A stretch of DNA of 64,000 nucleotides from Mycobacterium dioxanotrophicus (GTDB taxonomy: Bacteria > Actinomycetota > Actinomycetes > Mycobacteriales > Mycobacteriaceae), in contig NZ_CP020809.1 of NCBI RefSeq assembly GCF_002157835.1, positions 6,758,001 to 6,822,000 on the forward strand, written 5' to 3'. Below the pieces are notes generated by a model. The model was given only the letters and a program-made list of their open reading frames with translations, searched no databases and was not told the origin of the DNA. How positions within the stretch are numbered: the stretch's first letter is position 1; every line of letters begins with the position of its first letter. Of this stretch, positions 36,037-44,630 are shown one piece after another. Position numbers and translations under genes: made by a program.

Positions 36037-38307
36037 CTACTGCACCTCCTCGCTGTCGCGTCGTTGCGCGGGCACCCATCGATGCTTCGGTGCGGGTGAG
36101 GCCGGCTCACCGTGGGTGATCCCGATGTGCTTGTGCAGCCAGACCAACGGCGCCGGCGCCCACCAGCTCCACCGACCCATCAGGTGCATGAACGCCGGCA
36201 CCAACACCGTCCTCACCAGCGTGGCATCGACCAGGATGGCCAGTGTCAGGCCGAGGCCGAACATCCGCATGAACGACACGTGGGCAGCGGTGAGCGCCGC
36301 GAACGAGATCGACATCACCAGCGCGGCTGCGGTGATGACGCGCCCGGTGTGCGCGACGCCCAAGGCGACGCTCTCGTCGGCGGCGGCGCGGGTTCGTTCC
36401 GACGCCAGCCAGAACTCCCTGATCCGGGACACGAGAAACACCTCATAGTCCATCGACAAGCCGAAGGCGATGCAGAACAGGACCACGGGCATGTTGGTGA
36501 CGAGCGTGCCCGTCGCCGTCGTCCCCAATCCGCAGAGATGGCCGTCCTGGAATATCCACACCATGGCGCCGAACGCGGCGCTGAGCGATAACACGTTGAG
36601 CACCAACGCCTTCAGCGGCAGGAACACACTGCCGGTCAGCATGAACAGCAGGAGCAGCGAGATCACCGCGATCACCCCGAGCACCATGGGTAGTCGAGAC
36701 ATGATCGCGTTCACGGTGTCTCGGTTGGTTTGCGCGGTCCCGGTGATGTCGACGTTGCGGCCGCCTGGACCTGCCAGGGCGTGGATCTGGTCGAGCTGGG
36801 TCTCCGAACTCGACGAGAACAGCGGTGCCGTACTGGATGCGGTGAGAAACATGCTGCCTTGTGCCTCGCCGGTCGCCGCCGACGGCGGGCCGGTCTGCAC
36901 ACCGCTGACGAAGGTGCCCATCGGGGTGGACACCGCGGTGATGCCGGGGACCCGCGAGAGGTCGGCCGCGTAGCGGGCAATGTCTTGGGGCCCCAGCCCG
37001 TCGGCGTCGGGGATGACCACCGACACCGACGTGGCGGGGTCGGCATCGAACCCGGTGCGGAGTTGGTTCCCGACCTGATGCGGTGACGCCGAACTGGGTA
37101 ACACGCGGTCGTCGGGGAAGCCCCACTTGACGCCGAGGAACGGCACACCGAGCAGCACCAGCAGCGTGACGACCGCCAGTCCGATCGAAACCGCGTGGCG
37201 CATGACGAATCTGGTCGAGCGGTACCAGAATTGCTGGTCGACGGGACGGGGCACCGGTGGCGATCTACGCAGCAATCGCCGAACGTCCAGCGCGTCCAGC
37301 CGGGTGCCGAGCACGACGATCGCTGCCGGTGTCACCACCACCGCCACGCTCGCGGCGAAGGTCACCGTGGCAACGCCCGCGTACGCCAGGGACTTGAGGA
37401 AGTGCATCGGGAACAAGATCAGCGCGGCCATCGAGAGCGCGACCGTCGTCGCGGAGAACAACACCGTGCGGCCCGCCGTCACCATGGTGCGCTCGAGCGC
37501 TTCGTCGCGGCCGGCGCCGTCCGCCAACTCGTCGCGGTACCGGCTGATGATCAGCAACGTGTAGTCGATCGCCAGCGCGAGGCCCATCGCGGTGCTCAGA
37601 TTCAGCGCGAAGATCGACACGTCGGTGGTGAACGTGATCAGCCGCAGGACGGCGAGCGCGCCCGCGATCGCCATCACCGCGACCATCACGGGCAACGCCG
37701 CGGCCAACAATCCACCGAAGACCCACACCAAAACAAGGAAGCTGAGCGGTATGGCGATCGACTCCATCAGCAGCAGGTCCTTCTGCGTCTGCTGGGTGAT
37801 CCCCGCGTTGACCATCGCCGGGCCGCCGGTCTGCACCGTGACGGCGTCGTGGTTCCGCAATATCTGCTCGGACAGCGTGTTTGCGTAGTTGGGCGCGTCC
37901 CGCTCTCCGCCGGTGATGCCTGCCACGATCAGTCCCGACCTGCCGTCTCTGCTGACGAGCTGGGTGGCCGCGGCCGGCGGGACGGTCCATGCGGACGTCA
38001 CGTTCGCCACATGCGGTGAGCGGTGCAGTTCGTCGACGATCGCGGTGCCGGTCCGGCGGGCCGCTGTGCTGTCGGCACCGTCCGGCGAGCTGACGACGAA
38101 CACGAGCTGTTGGTCGCCCTGGCCGAATCGATCGGCGAGCATTCGCGTCGCGATCGCCGATTCGGATGCCGGGTCTTCGAACCCGGTCGGCGAAAGGCTG
38201 TTGGCCACCGGGATACCGAAGACAGCGGCGACGACCATCGCCAGCGCCGCGACGGAGACGGTCAGTCGTGGTGCCGCGATGGCGAGGCGAGCAATGCGGT
38301 GCAGCAA
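36037..38307 (-). CDS. MmpL-type RND transporter
   Basis: A 756-residue RND/MMPL protein with two halves, each having an outer loop and a five-helix bundle. The signatures AMGLALAIDYTLLIISRYRD and IAFGLSMDYEVFLVSRIREF carry the Asp-Tyr pairs used for proton coupling. The TTG start is preceded by AAAGGA. Smaller than lipid-exporting mycobacterial MmpL proteins (about 950-1000 aa), it resembles the actinobacterial YdfJ-like group. The cargo is unknown; it is co-transcribed with an SGNH hydrolase. Confidence 0.9.
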   Translation of the reverse strand: MLHRIARLAIAAPRLTVSVAALAMVVAAVFGIPVANSLSPTGFEDPASESAIATRMLADRFGQGDQQLVFVVSSPDGADSTAARRTGTAIVDELHRSPHVANVTSAWTVPPAAATQLVSRDGRSGLIVAGITGGERDAPNYANTLSEQILRNHDAVTVQTGGPAMVNAGITQQTQKDLLLMESIAIPLSFLVLVWVFGGLLAAALPVMVAVMAIAGALAVLRLITFTTDVSIFALNLSTAMGLALAIDYTLLIISRYRDELADGAGRDEALERTMVTAGRTVLFSATTVALSMAALILFPMHFLKSLAYAGVATVTFAASVAVVVTPAAIVVLGTRLDALDVRRLLRRSPPVPRPVDQQFWYRSTRFVMRHAVSIGLAVVTLLVLLGVPFLGVKWGFPDDRVLPSSASPHQVGNQLRTGFDADPATSVSVVIPDADGLGPQDIARYAADLSRVPGITAVSTPMGTFVSGVQTGPPSAATGEAQGSMFLTASSTAPLFSSSSETQLDQIHALAGPGGRNVDITGTAQTNRDTVNAIMSRLPMVLGVIAVISLLLLFMLTGSVFLPLKALVLNVLSLSAAFGAMVWIFQDGHLCGLGTTATGTLVTNMPVVLFCIAFGLSMDYEVFLVSRIREFWLASERTRAAADESVALGVAHTGRVITAAALVMSISFAALTAAHVSFMRMFGLGLTLAILVDATLVRTVLVPAFMHLMGRWSWWAPAPLVWLHKHIGITHGEPASPAPKHRWVPAQRRDSEEVQ

Positions 38308-38826
38308 GTTCGTGTCCTTTGCGGACGACAGTTCCAGCTACCTTGACGACTTGCGATGTTACAGCGGCAGATCGAGGTTCTGCGAGCCCTTGGCCGGATC
38401 CGAGAGCCACCGGCACAGCGCGATTGAGGCCGGCCTTTTTGCGGAGTCAAAAATCAAGGACGACAGGGGATGCCGGGCATTTCTAAGCATGCGAACGTTG
38501 AACCGTGGCGCGGTCGGCACCGTGTCATCAGTGACGACCAGATTGGAGCGCTGACGACCGAAGCTGATCAACGATCACCAGTAGTACCTGGCCCACGGGA
38601 CGAGACTGCAGTAGTGCGTTACTCAATCTCGCCGCACCACACGGCATCCATAATTCACGGTGTTGGAGATGGTCTCCAGGAGAGGACGGATCATAGGGGC
38701 CGCGGTGCGCCAAATTCCATCGGCAGCACTGCGCCGACGCTGTTTTCAGTTAGCCTGAAATGACCGACGCCACAGGCCAGTCCCCCTTGGGCCCGGCAGT
38801 GATAGCTGAGCGAACGGAGGCGGTGG
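38308..38826. other. 519-bp divergent spacer, no gene seen
   Basis: This stretch lies between mmpL and the FAD monooxygenase gene and is visibly less GC-rich than its neighbours. It must hold both promoters. Short open frames have poor codon use and no ribosome site. I see no strong palindrome or RNA structure. Confidence 0.5.
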
Positions 38827-40053
38827 ATGACCACCGAGGCCCGGAACCTATTTGACGCCATCGTCATTGGCGCAGGTCCGTCCGGCCTCGCCGTCACACG
38901 CGAGTTGCGGCATCGGCACGGCATCAAGGCGTTGATCCTCGATCGTGCTGGGGCACCGGCAATTTCGTGGCGAACACGGTATGACAACTTCCGGTTGAAC
39001 ACCACCGGCTTCCTCTCCCATCTCCCGGGGCAGAGAATCCCCGTCGCGGCCGGACGCTGGCCGACCAGAGAGGACATGGTCGCCTACTTCGACAGCTACG
39101 TCGAACGTCAGAACATCTCGCTGCGCTTCGAATGCGAGGTCAACCGGGTCGATCGCACGGCCGACGGCTGGCAACTCGACACGTCGGCGGGCGAGATCCA
39201 CGCACCGACGGTCGTACTCGCGACGGGCAACTACCGGACGCCGGTCATCCCGGCCTGGCCAGGCCTCAACGATTTCACGGGCGAGGTCACGCATTCCGCG
39301 GGCTTCCGCAATGCACGGCCGTACCGGAATCGCGATGTCCTGGTGGTCGGCGCCGGGAATTCGGCCGCCGACATCGCGGTCCAACTCGCCGACGACGACG
39401 CCAACCGGATCTGGCTTGCCGTGCGCACTCCCCCGCATCTCGTGCGCCGGGCGCTGGGCCCGATTCCGTCCGACGTGTTTCTCGAGCTGTCCGCCCGGAT
39501 ACCGGCAAGTGTGGTCGACCCACTGATCGCGCGCACCCACCGGCTGGTGTGGGGCACCGATCTGTCCGTCTACGGTTTTCAGCGGCCACCGTTGGGACTG
39601 AAGGCAACTGTCGAACAACGCGGCCGCATCCCAACATTCGCCGACGAACTCGTCGCTGCGGTTCGGGCCGGACGCATCGAAGTGGTGCCCGCGGTGAAAG
39701 CGGTCGGGCCCAGCTGCGTGACGCTCGCCGACGGCTCGTCCGTCGCACCCGATGTGATCATCGCCGCCACCGGATTCAGTCCCGATCTCGACGACCTGGT
39801 CGGCCATCTCGGCGTCCTGGACGATCGCGGCAATCCCCGCGGCGGCTTCTCGGGTCACCTCGGCGACGGTCTCTTCACCATCGGCTACGGCATCCCCCCC
39901 AACAGTCCGCTGCGGTCGATCCGTCGGCACGCGACGCGGCTGGCCCGCGACATTGCCCGGTATCTGAGGGATTTATCTATCAGAAGTGAAGCGCCACAGC
40001 CTGTCTCGGGGACCCGCGGCAGGCGCGCCGCCGAGCAGGGCCGATTCCGATGA
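38827..40053 (+). CDS. FAD/NAD(P)-dependent flavin monooxygenase
   Basis: A 408-residue flavoprotein. The FAD motif is IVIGAGPSGLAVTREL near residue 13, the NAD(P) motif is VLVVGAGNSAADIAVQLA near 174, and ATGFSPDLDDLVGHLG is the FMO/TrkA-type ATG motif. It probably hydroxylates or oxidises a small molecule using NADPH and O2. GGAGG lies 7 nt before the ATG. The end overlaps the methyltransferase start by 4 nt, so oxidation and methylation may act in one pathway. Confidence 0.87.
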   Translation: MTTEARNLFDAIVIGAGPSGLAVTRELRHRHGIKALILDRAGAPAISWRTRYDNFRLNTTGFLSHLPGQRIPVAAGRWPTREDMVAYFDSYVERQNISLRFECEVNRVDRTADGWQLDTSAGEIHAPTVVLATGNYRTPVIPAWPGLNDFTGEVTHSAGFRNARPYRNRDVLVVGAGNSAADIAVQLADDDANRIWLAVRTPPHLVRRALGPIPSDVFLELSARIPASVVDPLIARTHRLVWGTDLSVYGFQRPPLGLKATVEQRGRIPTFADELVAAVRAGRIEVVPAVKAVGPSCVTLADGSSVAPDVIIAATGFSPDLDDLVGHLGVLDDRGNPRGGFSGHLGDGLFTIGYGIPPNSPLRSIRRHATRLARDIARYLRDLSIRSEAPQPVSGTRGRRAAEQGRFR

Positions 40054-40826
40054 CGCTCAAACGGTTCCTGGCGCCGCTGCGCTGGTCGGTCATCAACACG
40101 TTCCTGCTGCCGCGGACATTCGCGCGGACCGGCCAGTTCGGTGACGGCCGGGAGGCCGCGGCCGCCGAGTACGTGCTGGCCAACGCCCGCCGAGGCGACG
40201 TCGACGACGTGCTGGCCACCATGGACCGATTCGCCTATGACAAGACCTTCCTGATCAGCGTCGGCGACGAGAAGGGCGAATTGCTCGACGCCGCGGTCAA
40301 ACGCGCCGACACCCGTCTGGCACTCGAGCTCGGTACCTACTGCGGTTACGGCGCGCTGCGAATCGCCCGTTCCGCGCCGACGGCGAAGGTGTTCTCGGTG
40401 GAGTGGGCGCAGGCCAACGCCGACATCGCCCGGCGGATCTGGGCACACGCCGGCGTGGACTACCGGATCACGTGCGTCGTCGGCATGATCGGCGACGGCG
40501 GGCGCACTCTGCAGGCACTCGAAGACCACGGATTCCGGGCCGGCGCCCTGGACCTGTTGTTCCTCGACCACGTCAAGAGCGCATACCTGCCAGATCTGCA
40601 CAGCATCGTCGAGCGGGGATGGCTGCATCCCGGTTCGATCGTCGTCGCCGACAACGTCAAGATCCCGGGCGCCCCGAAGTACCGCGAATACATGCGCCAG
40701 CAGCAGGGCACGACGTTCGACACCATCGAGCACAACACCCACGGCGAATATCAGACGGTGGTCCGGGACCTGATGCTGGAGTCGGTCGTCCTGCCCGCAT
40801 CACGCGACGGCCGGGTGAACGGGTAG
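40050..40826 (+). CDS. Catechol-type O-methyltransferase
   Basis: A 258-residue class I methyltransferase like catechol O-methyltransferase: YDKTFLISVGDEKGELLDAA before the SAM loop LALELGTYCGYGALRIA, then FSVEWAQANADIARRI and LLFLDHVKSAYLPDLH with the metal-binding Asp, and VVADNVKIPGAPKYREY with Asp-Asn. These positions are normal for Mg-dependent COMT. It methylates an unknown hydroxylated compound, perhaps the product of the monooxygenase it overlaps. Its last 76 bp overlap the opposite-strand rhomboid-like gene. Confidence 0.9.
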   Translation: MTLKRFLAPLRWSVINTFLLPRTFARTGQFGDGREAAAAEYVLANARRGDVDDVLATMDRFAYDKTFLISVGDEKGELLDAAVKRADTRLALELGTYCGYGALRIARSAPTAKVFSVEWAQANADIARRIWAHAGVDYRITCVVGMIGDGGRTLQALEDHGFRAGALDLLFLDHVKSAYLPDLHSIVERGWLHPGSIVVADNVKIPGAPKYREYMRQQQGTTFDTIEHNTHGEYQTVVRDLMLESVVLPASRDGRVNG

Positions 40827-41410
40827 CAGCACAGGCCGATCAGCAGAGCGCAGAGATGCCCGATAGCGGTGAAGTTGATGTTGCCCACCAGCGCGGCCCC
40901 GAAGTAGATGAACGCCGTCCCCAGATACACCCACCGCCAGGGCCGCACGATGCGGTATGCCAGCACCGCGCCCACCCCGACCAGGAAATAGCTGACCCCG
41001 ATGTCGCGCACGTGGACGAGACGCTCTGGCGCGACGTGATCGTGGATCGCCAGGTACAGCAGGCCTTCGCTGATGTAGGTGGCCAGCACGTGGGCGATCA
41101 AGCCGACACTGAGCCACCGGATTTGTCCGAGCCAGCGTTCGGCGGGCGCGAGGATGAGGCTGAACAGTACGAGATACGGCGTCCAGAAGCGGCCGTCGAT
41201 CCAGAAGAGGCTGGTGACCAGCACGTAGAGCGGGTCGGTCTCCAGGTGGTGGATGTTGGTCGAGCTCTGGATCAGCAGGACGTGCAGGTCCCGCCCGTGC
41301 AGTTGGTGCTGAATGATCGTGGTGACCAGCAGGGCCGCCAGCCAGGTGTAGGTCAGCGGCGCGCTGCGGACATACCGCCACACCGCCGTCAGCCACGAAT
41401 TCAGACGCAC
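40751..41410 (-). CDS. Rhomboid-like membrane protein
   Basis: A 219-residue protein with six hydrophobic helices. The rhomboid serine motif appears as DIGVSYFLVGVGA (GxS) and the His as IGHLCALLIGL, so both catalytic residues may be present, although the family of actinobacterial rhomboid-like proteins is not proven to be proteolytic. The GTG start has CATACT ending 6 nt upstream, a possible leaderless promoter. The C-terminal end overlaps the methyltransferase gene on the other strand. Confidence 0.75.
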   Translation of the reverse strand: MRLNSWLTAVWRYVRSAPLTYTWLAALLVTTIIQHQLHGRDLHVLLIQSSTNIHHLETDPLYVLVTSLFWIDGRFWTPYLVLFSLILAPAERWLGQIRWLSVGLIAHVLATYISEGLLYLAIHDHVAPERLVHVRDIGVSYFLVGVGAVLAYRIVRPWRWVYLGTAFIYFGAALVGNINFTAIGHLCALLIGLCCYPFTRPSRDAGRTTDSSIRSRTTV

Positions 41411-41499
41411 GCGCCCAGTATGCGCACGTCGGCATCGTCGTGCCCTCGATCAAGCTGTGGACGAGCTGTCAGCCTCGAAGAACCGCCGCAGCCGGCGAG

Positions 41500-42189
41500 C
41501 TAGCGCAGATAGACCTCGCCGCCGGTCGGGTAACCGCCGCCGGTGGTGGTGAGGTGCACGTGGTCGTAGTGGCCGTAGCCGCCGCTCTGCGGGCCGCTCG
41601 GCGTGTAATAGGTGCCGCGCCAGATAGCGTCCTGCAGCCCGAACCGGTCCGCGTTCTTCAGCGCGTACGCGACGATCGCATTGCCCAGCGCGATGCCCTC
41701 GGCACTGCTGGGGTTGGGGATCATCACGTCGAGCGCCAGCCCGTCGGGATGCCAGCGCAGCGCGTCGGGTCGAACCCCTCCGATCTGGTGAATCTCGGGG
41801 AACGCTGCGCTGACGGCTCGGGCCGTCAGGATCGTCCGGACCTGTAGGCCCCGTTCGGGCGCGACCCCGACCGGCAGGAAGCGGGGGACGACGGCGACGG
41901 GTACGACGCGGTAGTGCGAGCGTGAAGCCGCCTGCAGGGAGACGACGGACATGCCCGAGTCCTCCTCGGACGGGGCTGACGAGAACTTGCTCCGCACCGG
42001 CGTGACCACCTGCAGACCGCTCGCGACATCACCCTCGATGACCGATTTGGCGGCTTGCCCGGAGCTGAGTTCAGCGGCGCTCCCGCCGACGGCGAAGAAC
42101 ACCGCGGTCGAGGCGAGCACGGTAGCGCCGACGGCCGGTGATACCCGCCGCCGACTGGCTAATGCGTGCCGACCCACACGGAGCACCAT
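41500..42189 (-). CDS. Exported protein with M15/ARB_07466-like C-terminal domain
   Basis: A 229-residue protein. An N-terminal helix (VGATVLASTAVFFAVGGSAA) serves as signal or anchor. The C-terminal domain contains WHPDGLALDVMIP and GYGHYDHVHLTTTGG, which resemble the SxHxxGxAxD and ExDHxH zinc motifs of M15-type peptidases; the first His, the Asp and the final His-x-His are visible. It may act on peptidoglycan or simply share the fold. ATG 42189 is used; a GTG at 42177 with TATGGT 7 nt upstream is an alternative. Confidence 0.75.
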   Translation of the reverse strand: MVLRVGRHALASRRRVSPAVGATVLASTAVFFAVGGSAAELSSGQAAKSVIEGDVASGLQVVTPVRSKFSSAPSEEDSGMSVVSLQAASRSHYRVVPVAVVPRFLPVGVAPERGLQVRTILTARAVSAAFPEIHQIGGVRPDALRWHPDGLALDVMIPNPSSAEGIALGNAIVAYALKNADRFGLQDAIWRGTYYTPSGPQSGGYGHYDHVHLTTTGGGYPTGGEVYLR

Positions 42190-42391
42190 ACGAGCGGCTC
42201 AGGATCCGTGCAGCAACCCCCCAGCCGATCTTGGAGTTTCCTCAGAGTCTCGCCAGATAACACACAATCGACTTTTTGGTGCGCACCGACACGCAATCGT
42301 GACCTGTGAGCGGCCGATTCGCTCGCCGCGCGGCGTGCCACCTAGGCGACTAAACGAATTGAAAATGTCATCCCGGTCAGGTGCCGCCCGC
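42190..42391. other. Upstream region of the M15-like gene, no gene seen
   Basis: This part of the 709-bp gap carries the promoter side of the minus-strand gene. The stretch at 42240-42370 is AT-richer. I recognise no operator or riboswitch. Confidence 0.4.
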
Positions 42392-42858
42392 TACGCTCCT
42401 ACCCAAAATTGACGCAGCCGTACATCGCGGGGGGCGCCGGTCCATGAAGCCGTGGGATGGCGGGCGCCCGAAGACCCGCCGCGTCATCCTCGGGGAGAAA
42501 GCCGTCGCGACGCGCGGCCTTTCGTTGCGGTACGCCACCGAGCAGATCCGCTCATCGACGGACTGGTGCTGCCACGACGACACCCGCAATCCAAACCCAC
42601 GCAGCGGTTTCCACGCCGGGCAAGCCGGGCACCACAGCGAACTCGACAGCCACCAAACGACTCTCAGACGTCGGCAAGCGAATCTGCGGCAGCATCAACA
42701 AGATCGGCCAAGGACTCAAGAAGGCCTTCGCCAAACCGGCCAAGTCAGACAAACCCAGCCAAGCAAACAAGAGCGACGCCGGTGCAGGCGGTTCGGGGGA
42801 CGCCGAACAGCACCGACGTGATCGGTCCCCTCGCAGCCAGGGAGGGGACCGATTTTTT
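42392..42858 (+). other. Candidate short transcript ending at an intrinsic terminator (sRNA or small-protein gene)
   Basis: A possible -10 box TACGCT (42392-42397) starts the unit, and a perfect terminator ends it at 42858. Inside, one frame begins at ATG 42444 (MKPWDGGRPKTRRVILGEKA) with good codon use for about 40 codons. Another frame, +1 relative to it, then encodes a Lys-rich segment (LSDVGKRICGSINKIGQGLK). A frameshifted small gene or a structured RNA are both possible; no known RNA family was recognised. Confidence 0.4.
42821..42858 (+). terminator. Perfect intrinsic (Rho-independent) terminator
   Basis: ATCGGTCCCCTC pairs perfectly with GAGGGGACCGAT around a 9-nt loop and is followed by TTTTTT. 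Such canonical terminators are uncommon in mycobacteria. Its direction requires a plus-strand transcript from the left, where no annotated gene exists. Confidence 0.9.
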
Positions 42859-42898
42859 GGTGCGGGAAGACCACCGACGGGTCACTGACAATGGGTAG

Positions 42899-43486
42899 AT
42901 GCACCGGATCAGCGTCATCGCCGCGGCGGCCGTGTCCGCCGGACTGCTCGCGGCACCGCAGGCGAGTGCGTCGCCCGATGCCGGCGCGCTGGCCGCACTC
43001 ACACCGGTGGACGCCAGCACCTATGGCACCTACAGCACGTACGGCGCCGGCGGCTGGCAGTTCACCACCGCTGACGGCATCCACTGCCGCATCATGACGA
43101 TCACCCGCTGGCAGAGCCCGCCGACGGCAGATTGTTGGGGTTCGTTGCCAGGTGTCACTGGGAGCACCAACTATGCCTTCGCCAAAGGGCCATGGTTCGG
43201 CCCGACGGACGATGTGAGATCAGGGCTCGGCACCGCGAACCTCGAGGACTTCGAAACCTACCGGAGCTACGAGCACCGCAGCGGCCCCGACGTCGACCGG
43301 GTCGATCCGGCGTCGTATCACCTGCTGCCGACCGGCTCGAAAATTGTGGTGCCAGAGGATAGTTCGTCCGTCACCTGCGGTGTGCCGAGCGACCACAACG
43401 TGGTGTGCACAGTGGCAGGAACCGGCCAGGACGGGCCATGGCAATACGGATTCGTGTTGAGCCCGCAGGGCAGCCGGTCGTTCTAG
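42899..43486 (+). CDS. Secreted hypothetical protein
   Basis: A 195-residue exported protein. The signal peptide (MHRISVIAAAAVSAGLLAAP) ends at QASASPDA. Four Cys residues in the mature part (HCRIMTI, ADCWGS, TCGVPS, VVCTVAG) probably form two disulfides. The sequence has Tyr/Gly/Thr-rich stretches and no enzyme motif. Many mycobacteria carry families of such small secreted proteins. GACAAT ends 6 nt before the ATG, so translation may be leaderless. It converges with the GH16 gene. Confidence 0.8.
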   Translation: MHRISVIAAAAVSAGLLAAPQASASPDAGALAALTPVDASTYGTYSTYGAGGWQFTTADGIHCRIMTITRWQSPPTADCWGSLPGVTGSTNYAFAKGPWFGPTDDVRSGLGTANLEDFETYRSYEHRSGPDVDRVDPASYHLLPTGSKIVVPEDSSSVTCGVPSDHNVVCTVAGTGQDGPWQYGFVLSPQGSRSF

Positions 43487-43510
43487 AACGTCTACCCCGC
43501 GGGCGAACGA

Positions 43511-44392
43511 TCAGCCTTGGAAGATGCGGATCCAGTCGATCAGCATCTCGGCCGGGTAGCTCCCGCCGCTGGGATCGCGACCGCCCGAGCCACCGACAGC
43601 GATGTTGAACACCGGCACCAGGGTGTAGCCCGGATCGTTGAACGGCCAGTCGTCCAACGAGTTCGCCGGAACCGAGAAGAACGGCTCCATGCCTGCCGCG
43701 TAGTCCTTCCAGAAGTACATGCCCTGCGGCGTCCACGACATGCGCCAGGTGTGCCACCCGCCGTCGATCGGGTGAGGATCGGTAGCGAACGATTCACCGT
43801 CGAGCCGGGCGTGCACCGTTGTGCCCGAAGGCCAGTCGCGGTTGCCGTACCACTCGACCAGGTCAACCTCGCCGCCACGAACCGGATCGTCGTTGAGGAG
43901 CCAGAACGCGGGCCAGGCACCGTCGGTCAGGCAGTTGAGCTTGACGCGGGCCTCCCAGGTGGTGCCGATGCCGCCCCGCCAGTTCCCGATGACCTTGGCG
44001 CTCGCGTACTTCTCCTGGATCGTCGTGCCAGGGCCGCGCGTCGCACGGATGACGAGGTTGCCCTTGCCATCCTGGAACACGTGGTCGGTGTCGGTCACGT
44101 ACCGCCCCATGTTGAACGGTTTGTCCCATTCGACCGGGTTCTTGATGGTCTCGCGCTCAGGCACCAGGTGCCGCCACGCTGGATCCGGCGGAGTTCCGGC
44201 AGGTCCGTTGAATTCATCCTGGAACAGGTAGTTGGGCGTTCCAGCAGCAGCCGGCACCGGAGCTCCGGGCGCGGCGGGTCCGGGCGGGTTTCCCCCCACG
44301 GGGTCTGCGTTGGCGACCCCTGCAGGCAGCGCCGCGGCTGCCACCCCCAGACCCATCATGAACATCACACTGCGACGATCCATATCAGGCAC
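43511..44392 (-). CDS. Secreted GH16 beta-1,3-glucanase-like protein (Rv0315-like)
   Basis: A 293-residue protein with a Tat-type signal (DRRSVMFMMGLGVAAAALPA), a Pro/Ala linker and a family 16 glycoside hydrolase domain. The catalytic motif ExDxxE is seen in GGEVDLVEWYGNRDWPSGTT, and IGTTWEARVKLN and AFWLLNDD line the cleft. It is the orthologue of Rv0315. GTG 44392 is the chosen start: a TATTGT box ends 6 nt before it, and M. tuberculosis also has residues before the MDRR segment. An ATG at 44383 is the alternative. Confidence 0.9.
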   Translation of the reverse strand: MPDMDRRSVMFMMGLGVAAAALPAGVANADPVGGNPPGPAAPGAPVPAAAGTPNYLFQDEFNGPAGTPPDPAWRHLVPERETIKNPVEWDKPFNMGRYVTDTDHVFQDGKGNLVIRATRGPGTTIQEKYASAKVIGNWRGGIGTTWEARVKLNCLTDGAWPAFWLLNDDPVRGGEVDLVEWYGNRDWPSGTTVHARLDGESFATDPHPIDGGWHTWRMSWTPQGMYFWKDYAAGMEPFFSVPANSLDDWPFNDPGYTLVPVFNIAVGGSGGRDPSGGSYPAEMLIDWIRIFQG

Positions 44393-44398
44393 AGGCAC

Positions 44399-44404
44399 AC
44401 AATA
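44399..44404 (-). promoter_or_regulatory. -10 box (TATTGT) for leaderless GH16 gene
   Basis: Minus-strand TATTGT, a 6-nt gap, then GTG 44392. It supports the start choice. Confidence 0.45.
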
Positions 44405-44430
44405 GAGGGGCTAAGCACGCTCCTGCGTAC

Positions 44431-44630
44431 TTAGGTGCTGTGAACGTGTTCGCGTCCGGCGGCGACATCGCGGCCATTGAGGTAAACCTGCAGCTCCCGG
44501 CCCAATCGAGCCGTCTGACCCGAACGAATCCAAATCAGCCGTCTCGACTCCACGCCGAATTCGACGTGAATGTTGTCGATCGCGACGGCGAACGACGTTT
44601 CCGTCGAATTCGGCGCAGGGGCTCCACCCG
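44431..44630. other. 200-bp stretch with overlapping small frames on both strands, unresolved
   Basis: On the minus strand a frame beyond the Hsp70-like stop encodes AVAIDNIHVEFGVESRRLIW and more, ending at 44431, with no clear start. On the plus strand a GTG at 44440 begins MNVFASGGDIAAIEVNLQLP, preceded by AGG, and runs to 44640. Codon use does not decide between them. Confidence 0.3.

Noticed and set aside
42240-42370. Riboswitch-like leader (for example c-di-AMP) before the M15-like gene
   Set aside because: The conserved core sequences of that class are absent and no long stem was found.
42552-43020. Hydrophobic minus-strand ORFs that could be small membrane proteins
   Set aside because: The intrinsic terminator supports plus-strand transcription and the frames lack ribosome sites.
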